DNA from: Sulfuriferula sp.
GTDB lineage: Bacteria > Pseudomonadota > Gammaproteobacteria > Burkholderiales > Sulfuriferulaceae
DNA: 13,118 bases
NCBI GenBank assembly: GCA_027311185.1
Contig: DAICZK010000030.1
Coordinates: 1 to 13,118 of the forward strand
Direction: 5' to 3'
Below, piece after piece: positions 8,103 through 13,118 of the stretch (positions within the stretch are counted from its first letter, which is position 1; every line of letters begins with the position of its first letter). The position numbers were made by a program, and so were the translations under genes. The notes beneath the pieces are model-generated. The model was not told the origin of the DNA, made no database searches, and saw only the letters and a list, made by a program, of their open reading frames with translations.

Positions 8103-8684
8103 TCAGGCTGCGTTGCCAAAACGGTAGACCGCGAGACTGCCGGTCAGGTTTTGCAGAAAATGTATGCGCGCGCCCGCCGTCATGACGATACGTTCGCGGA
8201 TGGTGATCTGCAGCTTGGCGCAAAGCGCTTCAAAATCGTGCATAGTGCACAGGTGGACGTTGGGCGTGTCGTACCATTGGTACGGCAATTCGTCCGAAAC
8301 CGGCATGTTGCCCAGCAACACCTGCAAACGGTTTTTCCAGTAGCCGAAGTTGGGAAAAGTGACTATGCCTTCGCGCCCTACCCTGAGCATCTCGCGCAGA
8401 ATAGCTTCGGTATGATGGACGGCTTGGAGCGTCTGCGACAGCACGACATAGTCGAATGTGGCCGAGGCGAATTCCGCCAGCCCCGCTTCGAGATCGCGCT
8501 GTATGACGTTGACGCCGTTCCTGATGCAGCCCAGCACATGCTGGTCGGCGAGTTCGACGCCATAGCCGCGCGCCTGCCGGTGTTCTTGCAGATATTTGAG
8601 CAGGTCGCCGTCGCCGCAACCCAGATCCAGCACTTTGGCATTGGGCTGTATCCAGGCGGCGATGGTCTGGAAATCGTGACGCAT
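8103..8684 (-). CDS. metW: Methionine biosynthesis protein MetW
   Basis: A 193-residue class I SAM-dependent methyltransferase-fold protein. Motif I is VLDLGCGDG (18-26), and the family-typical stretch LSQTLQAVHHTEAILREMLRVGREGIVTFPNFG lies at about 83-115. MetW works together with MetX in homoserine acylation in several proteobacteria; its exact biochemical role is not settled from sequence. Its ATG overlaps the metX stop by one base (TGATG), so the two are almost certainly translationally coupled. Length is normal for the family (190-210). Confidence 0.95.
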   Translation of the reverse strand: MRHDFQTIAAWIQPNAKVLDLGCGDGDLLKYLQEHRQARGYGVELADQHVLGCIRNGVNVIQRDLEAGLAEFASATFDYVVLSQTLQAVHHTEAILREMLRVGREGIVTFPNFGYWKNRLQVLLGNMPVSDELPYQWYDTPNVHLCTMHDFEALCAKLQITIRERIVMTAGARIHFLQNLTGSLAVYRFGNAA

Positions 8685-9826
8685 CAGGTTGTCACCCTTT
8701 CCATATAAGCGCGAATCAGCGCATGGTAATGCGGATCGTGCATCAGGAACGCGTCGTGCCCGTGATTTGAGACAATTTCGGCGTAGCTGACGTTGCGTTC
8801 GTTATCGAGCAGCGCCTGCACAATCTCGCGCGACCGTTCCGGGGCGAAACGCCAGTCGGTCGTAAAGGAAATGATCAGAAAATCCGCCACCGCGGGTTGG
8901 AGTGCGGCGGACAGGTTAGGTTCCGCCTGATGCTGGGTCGGGTCGAAATAATCCAGCGCCTTGGTCATGAGCAGATAAGTGTTGGCATCGAAGGAATCGG
9001 CGAATTTATCGCCCTGGTAACGCAAGTAGGACTCGATTTCGAATTCAACGTCGTAGCCGTAGTTAAACGCCCCGGCGCGCAGAATGCGGCCGAATTTGCT
9101 CCCCATTACATCGTCCGACAGATAGGTGATATGACCCAGCATGCGCGCCAGCCGCAAGCCCCGGCGCGGATAAGTGTGATGGGCGTAATAATCGCCGGCG
9201 TGGAAATCCGGGTCGGTCAATATGGCCTGCCGAGCGACATCGTTAAAAGCGATGTTCTGCGCGGTCAGCTTGGGCGCAGAGGCGATGGTCAGGCAATGCC
9301 TCACCCGCTCAGGATATGCAATGCTCCATTGCAGGACCTGCATGCCGCCGAGGGAGCCGCCGATGATCGCCGCAAACCGCGAGATGTCCAGAGTATCCGC
9401 GAGACGCGCCTGGGACGCGACCCAGTCCTCGACGGTAACGAGCGGGAAGCGCGAGCCGAACGCGTGCCCAGTTTGCGGGTCGATGGAGACCGGCCCGGTC
9501 GAGCCGTGGCAGCCGCCCAGATTATTCACGCCGATCACAAAAAAGCGCCCGGTGTCGATGGGTTTGCCGGGGCCTATGAGATTATCCCACCAGCCGGGAT
9601 TCTTATCGGTCGCGGCATGCCAACCCGCCACGTGATGATTGCCCGACAGCGCATGACAGACCAGTATCGCGTTGCTTCGGTCTGCATTGAGAGTGCCGTA
9701 AGTTTCGAATACCAGATCGTAAGCGGGTAAAACCGCACCGCTTTTCAGAGTAAGTGGCGCGGCGAAATGCGCCGTTTGTGGGGTGACTATGCCTACAGAT
9801 GAAATAAGGGTGGACGCAAGGGGCAT
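8684..9826 (-). CDS. metX: Homoserine O-acyltransferase MetX
   Basis: Alpha/beta-hydrolase-fold enzyme that acylates homoserine in the first committed step of methionine synthesis. The 380-residue protein has the nucleophile elbow GGSLGG (Ser158), Asp324 in FTTDWRF and His357 in GHDAF, completing the catalytic triad; the oxyanion region is CHALSGNHH (58-66). Whether the acyl donor is succinyl-CoA or acetyl-CoA cannot be read with certainty. The TTDWRF form, with Arg326 after the Asp-Trp pair, is what I associate with betaproteobacterial succinyl-type MetXS, so succinylation is my inference. Start is the ATG at 9824-9826, ten bases after the cyaY stop; no strong Shine-Dalgarno is visible. Confidence 0.95.
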   Translation of the reverse strand: MPLASTLISSVGIVTPQTAHFAAPLTLKSGAVLPAYDLVFETYGTLNADRSNAILVCHALSGNHHVAGWHAATDKNPGWWDNLIGPGKPIDTGRFFVIGVNNLGGCHGSTGPVSIDPQTGHAFGSRFPLVTVEDWVASQARLADTLDISRFAAIIGGSLGGMQVLQWSIAYPERVRHCLTIASAPKLTAQNIAFNDVARQAILTDPDFHAGDYYAHHTYPRRGLRLARMLGHITYLSDDVMGSKFGRILRAGAFNYGYDVEFEIESYLRYQGDKFADSFDANTYLLMTKALDYFDPTQHQAEPNLSAALQPAVADFLIISFTTDWRFAPERSREIVQALLDNERNVSYAEIVSNHGHDAFLMHDPHYHALIRAYMERVTT

Positions 9827-9836
9827 ATGGGTATTT

Positions 9837-10151
9837 TTAGTCGAAATCGACGTGCCCTCCGCCCTGCTGCGCGATCATTTGGGCGAGGCTCTGAAAAAAT
9901 TCGCTGCCGTCGCGCGAATTGCGCCAGGCATTATCGGTCCATTGGTAATGAAATCCGCCCGATTTCGCCGCGATCCACACTTCATGCATGGCAGCCTGGC
10001 GATTGACAATAATTTTGCCGCCCGCGCAATCGATTTCGAGCACGTTGCCCGCTGCAAGTTCGAAATCGACATCGCCAGCCGCGTTTTCGAGCGCATTCTC
10101 GATTTTGCGGAAGGTTTCGTCGGTAAGCTGATTAAATTCGGTATCTGTCAT
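9837..10151 (-). CDS. cyaY: Frataxin-like iron-sulfur assembly protein CyaY
   Basis: A 104-residue frataxin homologue that modulates iron-sulfur cluster assembly by interacting with the IscS/IscU machinery and binding iron. The N-terminal acidic helix ([17 protein letters not shown], about 6-22), beta-sheet strands with [15 protein letters not shown] (about 47-61) and GGFHYQW (65-71) are typical; length matches E. coli CyaY (106). It is divergent from lptM-lysA with only 39 bp between starts, an arrangement widely conserved in gamma- and betaproteobacteria. It is the first gene of the minus-strand run that continues into metX, metW and the MCE transporter. Confidence 0.95.
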   Translation of the reverse strand: MTDTEFNQLTDETFRKIENALENAAGDVDFELAAGNVLEIDCAGGKIIVNRQAAMHEVWIAAKSGGFHYQWTDNAWRNSRDGSEFFQSLAQMIAQQGGGHVDFD

Positions 10152-10190
10152 GATAAACTGCGCTCTGTTCGTTGAGGAAACATATCGGCT

Positions 10191-10313
10191 ATGCGACGTT
10201 CCATAATTTATCTTTCGCTCATTGCCACGCTGCTGTCAGTCGCCGGTTGCGGAACCAAGGGGCCACTGTATCTTCCCGAAAAACCCGCATCAACGCAAGC
10301 GAAGCATTCATGA
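10191..10313 (+). CDS. lptM: LptM small lipoprotein (LPS translocon assembly)
   Basis: A 40-residue lipoprotein: MRRSIIYLSLIATLLSVAGC is a signal peptide ending in lipobox VAGC (Cys20), followed by the hallmark GTKGPLYLP segment of LptM/YifL. In E. coli LptM assists oxidative maturation of LptD in the outer-membrane LPS translocon. The position between divergent cyaY and lysA is the conserved location. GAGGA lies about twelve bases before the ATG, a rather long spacing. Its final codons overlap the lysA start (ATGA), so lysA is translationally coupled to it. Confidence 0.92.
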   Translation: MRRSIIYLSLIATLLSVAGCGTKGPLYLPEKPASTQAKHS

Positions 10314-11542
10314 GCTCAATACATTTAGCCCCGTTCGATGCCGATATCTTAAACCATATTGCAAAGACTTACGGTACACCGTGCTATGTCTACGACCACG
10401 CCGCACTGACCAGCGCTTTTGCGCAATTCGATCTAGCCCTGCAGTCGCGGCGGCATTTGCTGTGTTACGCGGTGAAAGCCAACCCCAGCCTTGCCATTTT
10501 AAATGTTTTTGCGCGTCTGGGTGCGGGTTTCGATATCGTCTCCGGCGGCGAGTTGCAGCGCGTGCTGGCGGCGGGCGGCGACCCGGCGAAAGTAGTGTTT
10601 TCTGGGGTCGGCAAGCGCGTCGACGAGATGCGCCTGGCTTTGACGCACGGCATCCTGTGTTTCAATGTCGAATCCGAGCGCGAGCTGTTCAAATTGAACG
10701 AGGTTGCGGGCGCGATGGGGAAAATTGCGCCGATCAGCCTGCGCGTCAATCCCGATGTCGACGCGAAAACCCACCCTTACATTTCGACCGGCCTCAAGGC
10801 CAGCAAATTCGGCATCGCGCACGAAGAGTCGCTGCGATTGTACCGGCTGGCGAAGTCTTTGCCGCACCTGGCGATTACCGGCATCGATTGTCATATAGGT
10901 TCGCAACTGACGGAAATCAGCCCTTTTGTCGATGCGCTGGATCGCATACTGGCGCTGGTCGACATGCTCGCGATGGAGGGCATTGCGTTGCATCATCTCG
11001 ATTTGGGAGGTGGATTGGGGATACGTTATCGGGAAGAAGCGCCGCCGCCGGTCGAAGCATACCTGCAAGCCCTGCTGAGCAGACTTGACGGGCGCTGTCA
11101 GTCGCTGCTGTTCGAACCGGGCCGGGCGCTGGTTGGCAATGCCGGTGTGTTGCTCACCCGGGTGGAATATCTGAAGCCGGGGGCGGAAAAGAATTTCGCC
11201 GTCGTCGACGCTGCCATGAACGATTTGATGCGTCCGGTCTTATACGATGCTTATCATGCGATTGTGCCAGTCAATCCGCGCGCAGGCGACGCCGAGGTAT
11301 ATGAGGTGGTCGGCCCGGTATGCGAAAGCGGCGATTTTCTTGGTCACGCGCGCACGCTGGTGCTGGCCGAAGGCGATTTGCTGGCGATCCAATCCGCCGG
11401 GGCATACGGCATGTCCATGAGTTCCAATTATAATACACGCCCACGCGCGCCCGAGGTCATGGTACGGGACGGTGCTGCGCTGCTGGTGCGCGAGCGCGAA
11501 TCGGTCAGCGCCTTGTACGCGCTGGAGCGGCTGTTGCCCTGA
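10310..11542 (+). CDS. lysA: Diaminopimelate decarboxylase
   Basis: PLP-dependent enzyme that decarboxylates meso-diaminopimelate to L-lysine, the last step of lysine synthesis. The 410-residue protein has the PLP-binding Lys56 in YAVKANPS, HIGSQ (195-199), the glycine-rich phosphate loop GGGLG (233-237), EPGR (269-272) and the CESGD active-site motif (338-342) contributed across the dimer, with Tyr366 in AYGMS. Length matches the family (410-420). The start at 10310 overlaps the lptM stop in ATGA and gives the usual N-terminus; an upstream in-frame ATG at 10172 would read through lptM in the wrong frame. In many relatives dapF follows; here it does not. Confidence 0.97.
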   Translation: MSSIHLAPFDADILNHIAKTYGTPCYVYDHAALTSAFAQFDLALQSRRHLLCYAVKANPSLAILNVFARLGAGFDIVSGGELQRVLAAGGDPAKVVFSGVGKRVDEMRLALTHGILCFNVESERELFKLNEVAGAMGKIAPISLRVNPDVDAKTHPYISTGLKASKFGIAHEESLRLYRLAKSLPHLAITGIDCHIGSQLTEISPFVDALDRILALVDMLAMEGIALHHLDLGGGLGIRYREEAPPPVEAYLQALLSRLDGRCQSLLFEPGRALVGNAGVLLTRVEYLKPGAEKNFAVVDAAMNDLMRPVLYDAYHAIVPVNPRAGDAEVYEVVGPVCESGDFLGHARTLVLAEGDLLAIQSAGAYGMSMSSNYNTRPRAPEVMVRDGAALLVRERESVSALYALERLLP

Positions 11543-11548
11543 GCGGCC

Positions 11549-11564
11549 AGGCGCCGCGCCGCCT
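11549..11564 (+). terminator. Weak GC hairpin after lysA, possible terminator
   Basis: AGGCG at 11549-11553 pairs with CGCCT at 11560-11564 across a six-base loop, seven bases after the lysA stop. The downstream sequence is only mildly T-rich (CCCTATTT), so this is a poor intrinsic terminator at best. Confidence 0.3.
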
Positions 11565-11848
11565 ATCGTCCCTATTTACCTGAAATGCTGGGCGGAAAAT
11601 ACAACAATGAATCCGCAATTCGCTTAAATGTCGAGTTTTGCATTTACCTCATTCAGTAACCAAATAAAAACATACTTCTTATTTTTGTAGCAAAATGTGA
11701 GAACTGCCCCCGGGTGTCAGGCGTTGTTTGCCGGGGAACGCATAATATTCAAACAATTCTTTTTTGCGATTAGGGCAACCTATTTTTACAGTCAGGTATA
11801 AAAAACAACAAATCAATAATATTTTTATTGAAAAAATTGGTTTGCTAA
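11565..11848. other. AT-rich gene-free region between lysA and the IS5-type remnant
   Basis: About 280 bp with no supportable gene and base composition clearly more AT-rich than its neighbours, especially 11,590-11,700 and 11,740-11,848. Visible structure: CCCCGG (11708-11713) can pair with CCGGGG (11731-11736) across 17 bases, and a perfect seven-base inverted repeat, TCAATAA/TTATTGA, lies at 11813-11831. A 64-codon minus-strand frame with a hydrophobic stretch crosses it, but it starts at a GTG inside the insertion-sequence end and is not credible. The composition suggests horizontally acquired or decayed DNA at the flank of a mobile-element insertion. Confidence 0.6.
11813..11831. repeat. 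AT-rich inverted repeat (7-5-7)
   Basis: TCAATAA at 11813-11819 and TTATTGA at 11825-11831 form a perfect inverted repeat with a five-base centre, 14 bases left of the CTAA at the IS end. It could be an operator-like dyad or the stem of a weak hairpin. No regulator consensus matches it well enough to name one. Confidence 0.45.
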
Positions 11849-11880
11849 GGAAGCGCTGATCAAATCGGTTCACCCCCCCT

Positions 11881-11895
11881 GAATCGTAACGATTC
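11881..11895. repeat. Small palindrome in the IS left end
   Basis: GAATCG (11881-11886) and CGATTC (11890-11895) form a perfect six-base dyad with a three-base loop, directly after a seven-base C run and 40 bases before the transposase ATG at 11935. It may be a transposase or regulatory binding site, or a hairpin that limits transcription into the element. Confidence 0.45.
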
Positions 11896-11934
11896 CTGTA
11901 AATTCACACTATGTCTGGTTACGGGAGTTGGGTC

Positions 11935-12120
11935 ATGCAAAGGAGTTTTTCTGAGCTGGAATATGCAAGCAAGAAACGCAAGACCCGGCGTGAACTGTTT
12001 TTGAGTGAAATGGGAGCTGTGGTGCCACGGTCTGCGCTTCTGGCGAGGATAGCGCCGCATTATCCGAAGAGCGGAAAGCGTGGTCGCCAATCGATGGTGC
12101 TGGAGAGCATGTTCCGCATC
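11935..12120 (+). pseudogene. IS5-family transposase, N-terminal fragment
   Basis: Sixty-two codons starting MQRSFSELEYASKKRKTRRE, followed by FLSEM, the segment APHYPKSGKRGR (about 40-51) and ending near LESMFRI. This reproduces the N-terminal domain pattern of IS5-group transposases (FxELEY, TRRExFLxEM, PHYPKxGxRGR, LExMxRI). After residue 62 the frame leaves the family pattern and runs out of frame through cytochrome DNA to a stop at 12226-12228. All catalytic DDE residues are absent, so no functional transposase can be made. An earlier in-frame ATG at 11911 exists, but the family normally begins at the MQ- position; GGGAG lies about eleven bases before it. Confidence 0.75.
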
Positions 12121-12377
12121 CGCAGGGCAAAGACATCTTCACTAATGGTCTGCCCGCGCAAGGCACCCCGGCCTGCGCGATATGCCACGGTGCCGACGGG
12201 GCGGATAGCGCTACGTTCCCGCGCATAGTTGGTCAGCATGCCGATTATATGTACAAGCAGATACGGGTATTCAAGGACACGAATGACCGTCCTCGCGGTG
12301 TCGTCATGAAAGGTATTGCTCACGCGCTTACGCCAGTACAGATCAAGGCCGTTACGACTTATGTTTCGACGCTTTGA
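12121..12377 (+). pseudogene. c-type cytochrome (cytochrome c4-like), 5'-truncated
   Basis: From 12126 the frame reads GKDIFTNGLPAQGTPACAIC, then HGADG, giving a CAICH heme-binding motif, followed by FPRIVGQHADYMYKQIRVFK and RPRGVVMKGIAHALT, where the Met is a likely axial ligand, and ends at TGA 12375-12377. This is the pattern of a class I cytochrome domain of the c4 type: 83 residues, nearly a whole single domain but lacking signal peptide, start codon and any N-terminal domain. The frame has stops at 11952, 11991 and 12006 and no ATG or GTG afterwards, and it differs from the transposase frame, so no protein is expected. It precedes the HiPIP gene on the same strand, its likely original partner in periplasmic electron transfer. 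Confidence 0.8.
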
Positions 12378-12577
12378 CCGCGGGGCCAGTCGGCCGACGT
12401 AGTGCAATGCGCGGGATATCCCCCGGGATGTCAAGCAAAGAGATTTTACGAAAAATGCTCATGCAGACAGGCCCGCTGTGTTAACGTGATTAATGTGCGA
12501 AGCACTTGGGTATATGGCTGCCTTTTGCCCACACATGGATGTTTTATCGATCGAATTTTATTGAATTGGAGCTGAAA
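12378..12577 (+). promoter_or_regulatory. Leader region upstream of HiPIP
   Basis: Two hundred bases without a gene between the cytochrome remnant and HiPIP. It contains the palindromes GTCGGCCGAC (12389-12398) and GGGATATCCC (12413-12422), a small GTGC-GAA-GCAC hairpin (12495-12505) and a TATATG that could be a -10 element (12511-12516). None makes a full consensus promoter. GGAG at about 12567-12570 is a good ribosome-binding site for HiPIP. With the upstream cytochrome gene broken, any HiPIP expression must start here or inside the remnant. Confidence 0.35.
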
Positions 12578-12874
12578 ATGAACAATCTTACTGTTAAAAA
12601 AACGACCCGCCGCTCTTTTCTGAAGGGCGCCGCGTTGTTGGCAAGTATTGCCATCGTACCGCTGATGGTCAGCAAGAAAGCGTCGGCGGCTGCAGCGGCG
12701 AAGAGTCCGCAGGCGGCCATGCAATATCAGGATCATCCCAAAGGTGACCTGAAATGCGCGAATTGCGTGCAGTTTATTCCCGGTAAAAGCGCAAAGGCCA
12801 ACGGTAGCTGCAAGATCGTTGACGGCGTGATCAGCCCGCAGGGTTACTGCATTGGTTTCGCAGCCAAGGCTTGA
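12578..12874 (+). CDS. High-potential iron-sulfur protein (HiPIP), Tat-exported
   Basis: A 98-residue precursor of a small periplasmic [4Fe-4S] electron carrier cycling between the 3+ and 2+ states. The N-terminus has a twin-arginine signal: TTRRSFLKG (9-17), a hydrophobic stretch LLASIAIVPLM and an Ala-rich cleavage region around 37-41, leaving a mature protein of roughly 57-61 residues. Cluster ligands are Cys60, Cys63, Cys78 and Cys91 (C-x2-C-x14-C-x12-C), with the last in the hallmark GYC. Cofactor-loaded HiPIPs are folded before export, which fits a Tat signal. The ATG at 12578 has GGAG eight bases upstream; an upstream ATG at 12506 would bury the signal. HiPIPs carry electrons from cytochrome bc1 complexes or iron/sulfur oxidation to oxidases or reaction centres. 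Confidence 0.95.
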   Translation: MNNLTVKKTTRRSFLKGAALLASIAIVPLMVSKKASAAAAAKSPQAAMQYQDHPKGDLKCANCVQFIPGKSAKANGSCKIVDGVISPQGYCIGFAAKA

Positions 12875-12887
12875 CGCTGTCAATCGG

Positions 12888-12899
12888 TCGGCGCGCCGA
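12888..12899. repeat. Twelve-base perfect palindrome
   Basis: TCGGCGCGCCGA is its own reverse complement, 14 bases after the HiPIP stop. No T tract follows, so by itself it is not an intrinsic terminator; it may fold with the downstream hairpin. Confidence 0.4.
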
Positions 12900-12916
12900 A
12901 ATCCCGCTCTGGCCCG

Positions 12917-12967
12917 TTTCAGGCGACCGCCCGCGACAGCGTGGCTGGCCGCCTGAAATAGTTTTGT
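12917..12967. terminator. Intrinsic terminator between HiPIP and the convergent recX-like gene
   Basis: TTTCAGGCG (12917-12925) and CGCCTGAAA (12950-12958) make a perfect nine-base stem with a GC-rich 24-base loop that can fold further. TAGTTTTG follows on the plus strand, so it fits termination of HiPIP transcripts. On the minus strand there is no U tract after the stem, so it is weaker in that direction. Confidence 0.6.
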
Positions 12968-12980
12968 CTGGAGATCGCGT

Positions 12981-13118
12981 TCATTCACCGCAGATGTCTG
13001 AATAAAGCGATAGTCCGGAGTCTCGTATTGATTCGCGGATTTGCGGATGATAAAATCCTCTACGGCCTAAACGCTTTGCGCGGTCTGCTTGCTCCCTGGT
13101 CCGGCTCTGGAGCCGGGT
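12981..13118 (-). CDS. recX: Probable C-terminal end of RecX (partial, runs off window edge)
   Basis: The only minus-strand frame open to the right edge: 45 codons ending at TGA (12981-12983). The segment REQADRAKRLGRRGFYHPQI, followed by RESIRDSGL, follows the C-terminal pattern of RecX family proteins (E-x-A-x3-R-x-L-x2-RGF, then I-x3-I/L-R). RecX binds RecA filaments and inhibits recombinase activity. The other two minus-strand frames have stops in this stretch. The gene is convergent with HiPIP and followed by the hairpin at 12917-12958. The match is short and from memory of the family pattern, so this is tentative. Confidence 0.45.
   Translation of the reverse strand, partial: TRLQSRTREQADRAKRLGRRGFYHPQIRESIRDSGLSLYSDICGE

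Larger units (their letters stand above)
11849..12120 (+). mobile_element. Remnant of an IS5-family insertion sequence (left end and transposase N-terminus)
   Basis: Starts with GGAAGCGCTGATCAA, which has the look of an IS5-family terminal inverted repeat, immediately preceded by CTAA (11845-11848), the kind of YTAR tetranucleotide such elements duplicate on insertion. About 85 bp of non-coding left end follows, including a seven-base C run (11873-11879) and a GAATCG/CGATTC dyad (11881-11895), then the start of a transposase gene. Similarity to a transposase stops at about 12,120, where cytochrome c sequence begins. The catalytic DDE domain and right end are missing, so the element cannot move by itself. 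The exact ends are inferred; no partner terminal repeat is present to confirm them. Confidence 0.65.

Noticed and set aside
8098..8223. Upstream extension of the MlaE-like permease into metW
   Set aside because: The extra 42 codons lie within metW in another frame and are Arg/Pro-rich without domain similarity.
8897..9730. Plus-strand 277-codon open frame opposite metX
   Set aside because: It is the antisense shadow of a GC-rich, clearly homologous metX; no motif or ribosome-binding site supports it.
10172..10309. Upstream extension of lysA
   Set aside because: It would read lptM out of frame; LptM has a clear lipobox and LysA homology begins around 10310.
11679..11873. Minus-strand 64-codon frame with a hydrophobic stretch
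   Set aside because: It starts at GTG inside the insertion-sequence end, crosses the insertion point, has no ribosome-binding site and its hydrophobic run is explained by the AT-rich composition.
12060..12434. Minus-strand 124-codon frame opposite the cytochrome remnant
   Set aside because: Shadow of the cytochrome fragment; no motif, and the plus strand carries the CAICH heme motif.
12446..12988. Minus-strand 180-codon frame opposite HiPIP
   Set aside because: Antisense shadow of HiPIP and its terminator; basic composition and no recognisable domain.
13028..13056. Sigma-70-like promoter TTGATT, 17 bp, TAAAAT on the plus strand
   Set aside because: The match is good, but it lies inside the recX-like coding frame and nothing recognisable starts downstream before the edge, so it is probably chance.
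13101..13116. CCGGCT/AGCCGG hairpin at the right edge
   Set aside because: A strong short stem, but it lies within the probable recX coding sequence and has no T tract; I considered the start of a structured RNA (6S, 4.5S, RNase P) and found no matching core sequence.
1..13118. CRISPR arrays, tRNA or rRNA genes, toxin-antitoxin or defence genes
   Set aside because: No spaced direct repeats, tRNA-like cloverleaf, rRNA core sequence or defence-type gene was seen on either strand by eye.

Overview
The window looks like a piece of a betaproteobacterial chromosome, probably of the Nitrosomonadales/Gallionellaceae type. The evidence is the gene order LysM-dprA-smg-topA divergent from def-fmt, the cyaY/lptM-lysA divergon, a metX-metW pair, and a Tat-exported high-potential iron-sulfur protein (HiPIP) next to a cytochrome c. 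The lineage is inferred from gene content and order, not from any database comparison. Most of the window is moderately GC-rich and tightly packed; one short AT-rich stretch (about 11,590-11,850) stands out.

Region 1 (1-3040, minus strand) is a compact operon: a LysM envelope protein, dprA, smg and the 5' part of topA, which runs off the left edge. Region 2 (3164-4609, plus strand) is def-fmt, the pair that formylates initiator tRNA and deformylates new proteins. It meets the next minus-strand operon with its stop codons overlapping. Region 3 (4606-10151, minus strand) reads, from its 5' end, cyaY, metX, metW, mlaE-like permease with an N-terminal STAS-like domain, mlaF-like ATPase, mlaD-like MCE protein and a PqiC/DUF330-type lipoprotein. 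The last four form a complete inner-membrane MCE lipid transporter placed directly behind the methionine genes with almost no spacing. Region 4 (10191-11542, plus strand) is lptM (only 40 codons) overlapping lysA by four bases.

Region 5 (11543-12577) is where the chromosome has been rearranged. After lysA there is an AT-rich gene-free stretch. Then comes what looks like the left end of an IS5-family insertion sequence, with a CTAA target-like tetranucleotide, a candidate terminal repeat and the first 62 codons of a transposase. This fuses out of frame at about 12,120 to the C-terminal 83 codons of a c-type cytochrome (CAICH heme motif, cytochrome c4-like). The cytochrome has no start codon in its frame and is a pseudogene. 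About 200 bp further on lies an intact HiPIP gene with a Tat signal and four cluster cysteines, followed by a hairpin terminator. The right edge holds an open minus-strand frame resembling the C-terminal end of RecX.

No convincing new multi-gene system is present. The most interesting items are the IS-cytochrome deletion scar beside HiPIP, the AT-rich region that replaces the usual downstream neighbour of lysA, and the STAS-MlaE transporter operon attached to metXW.
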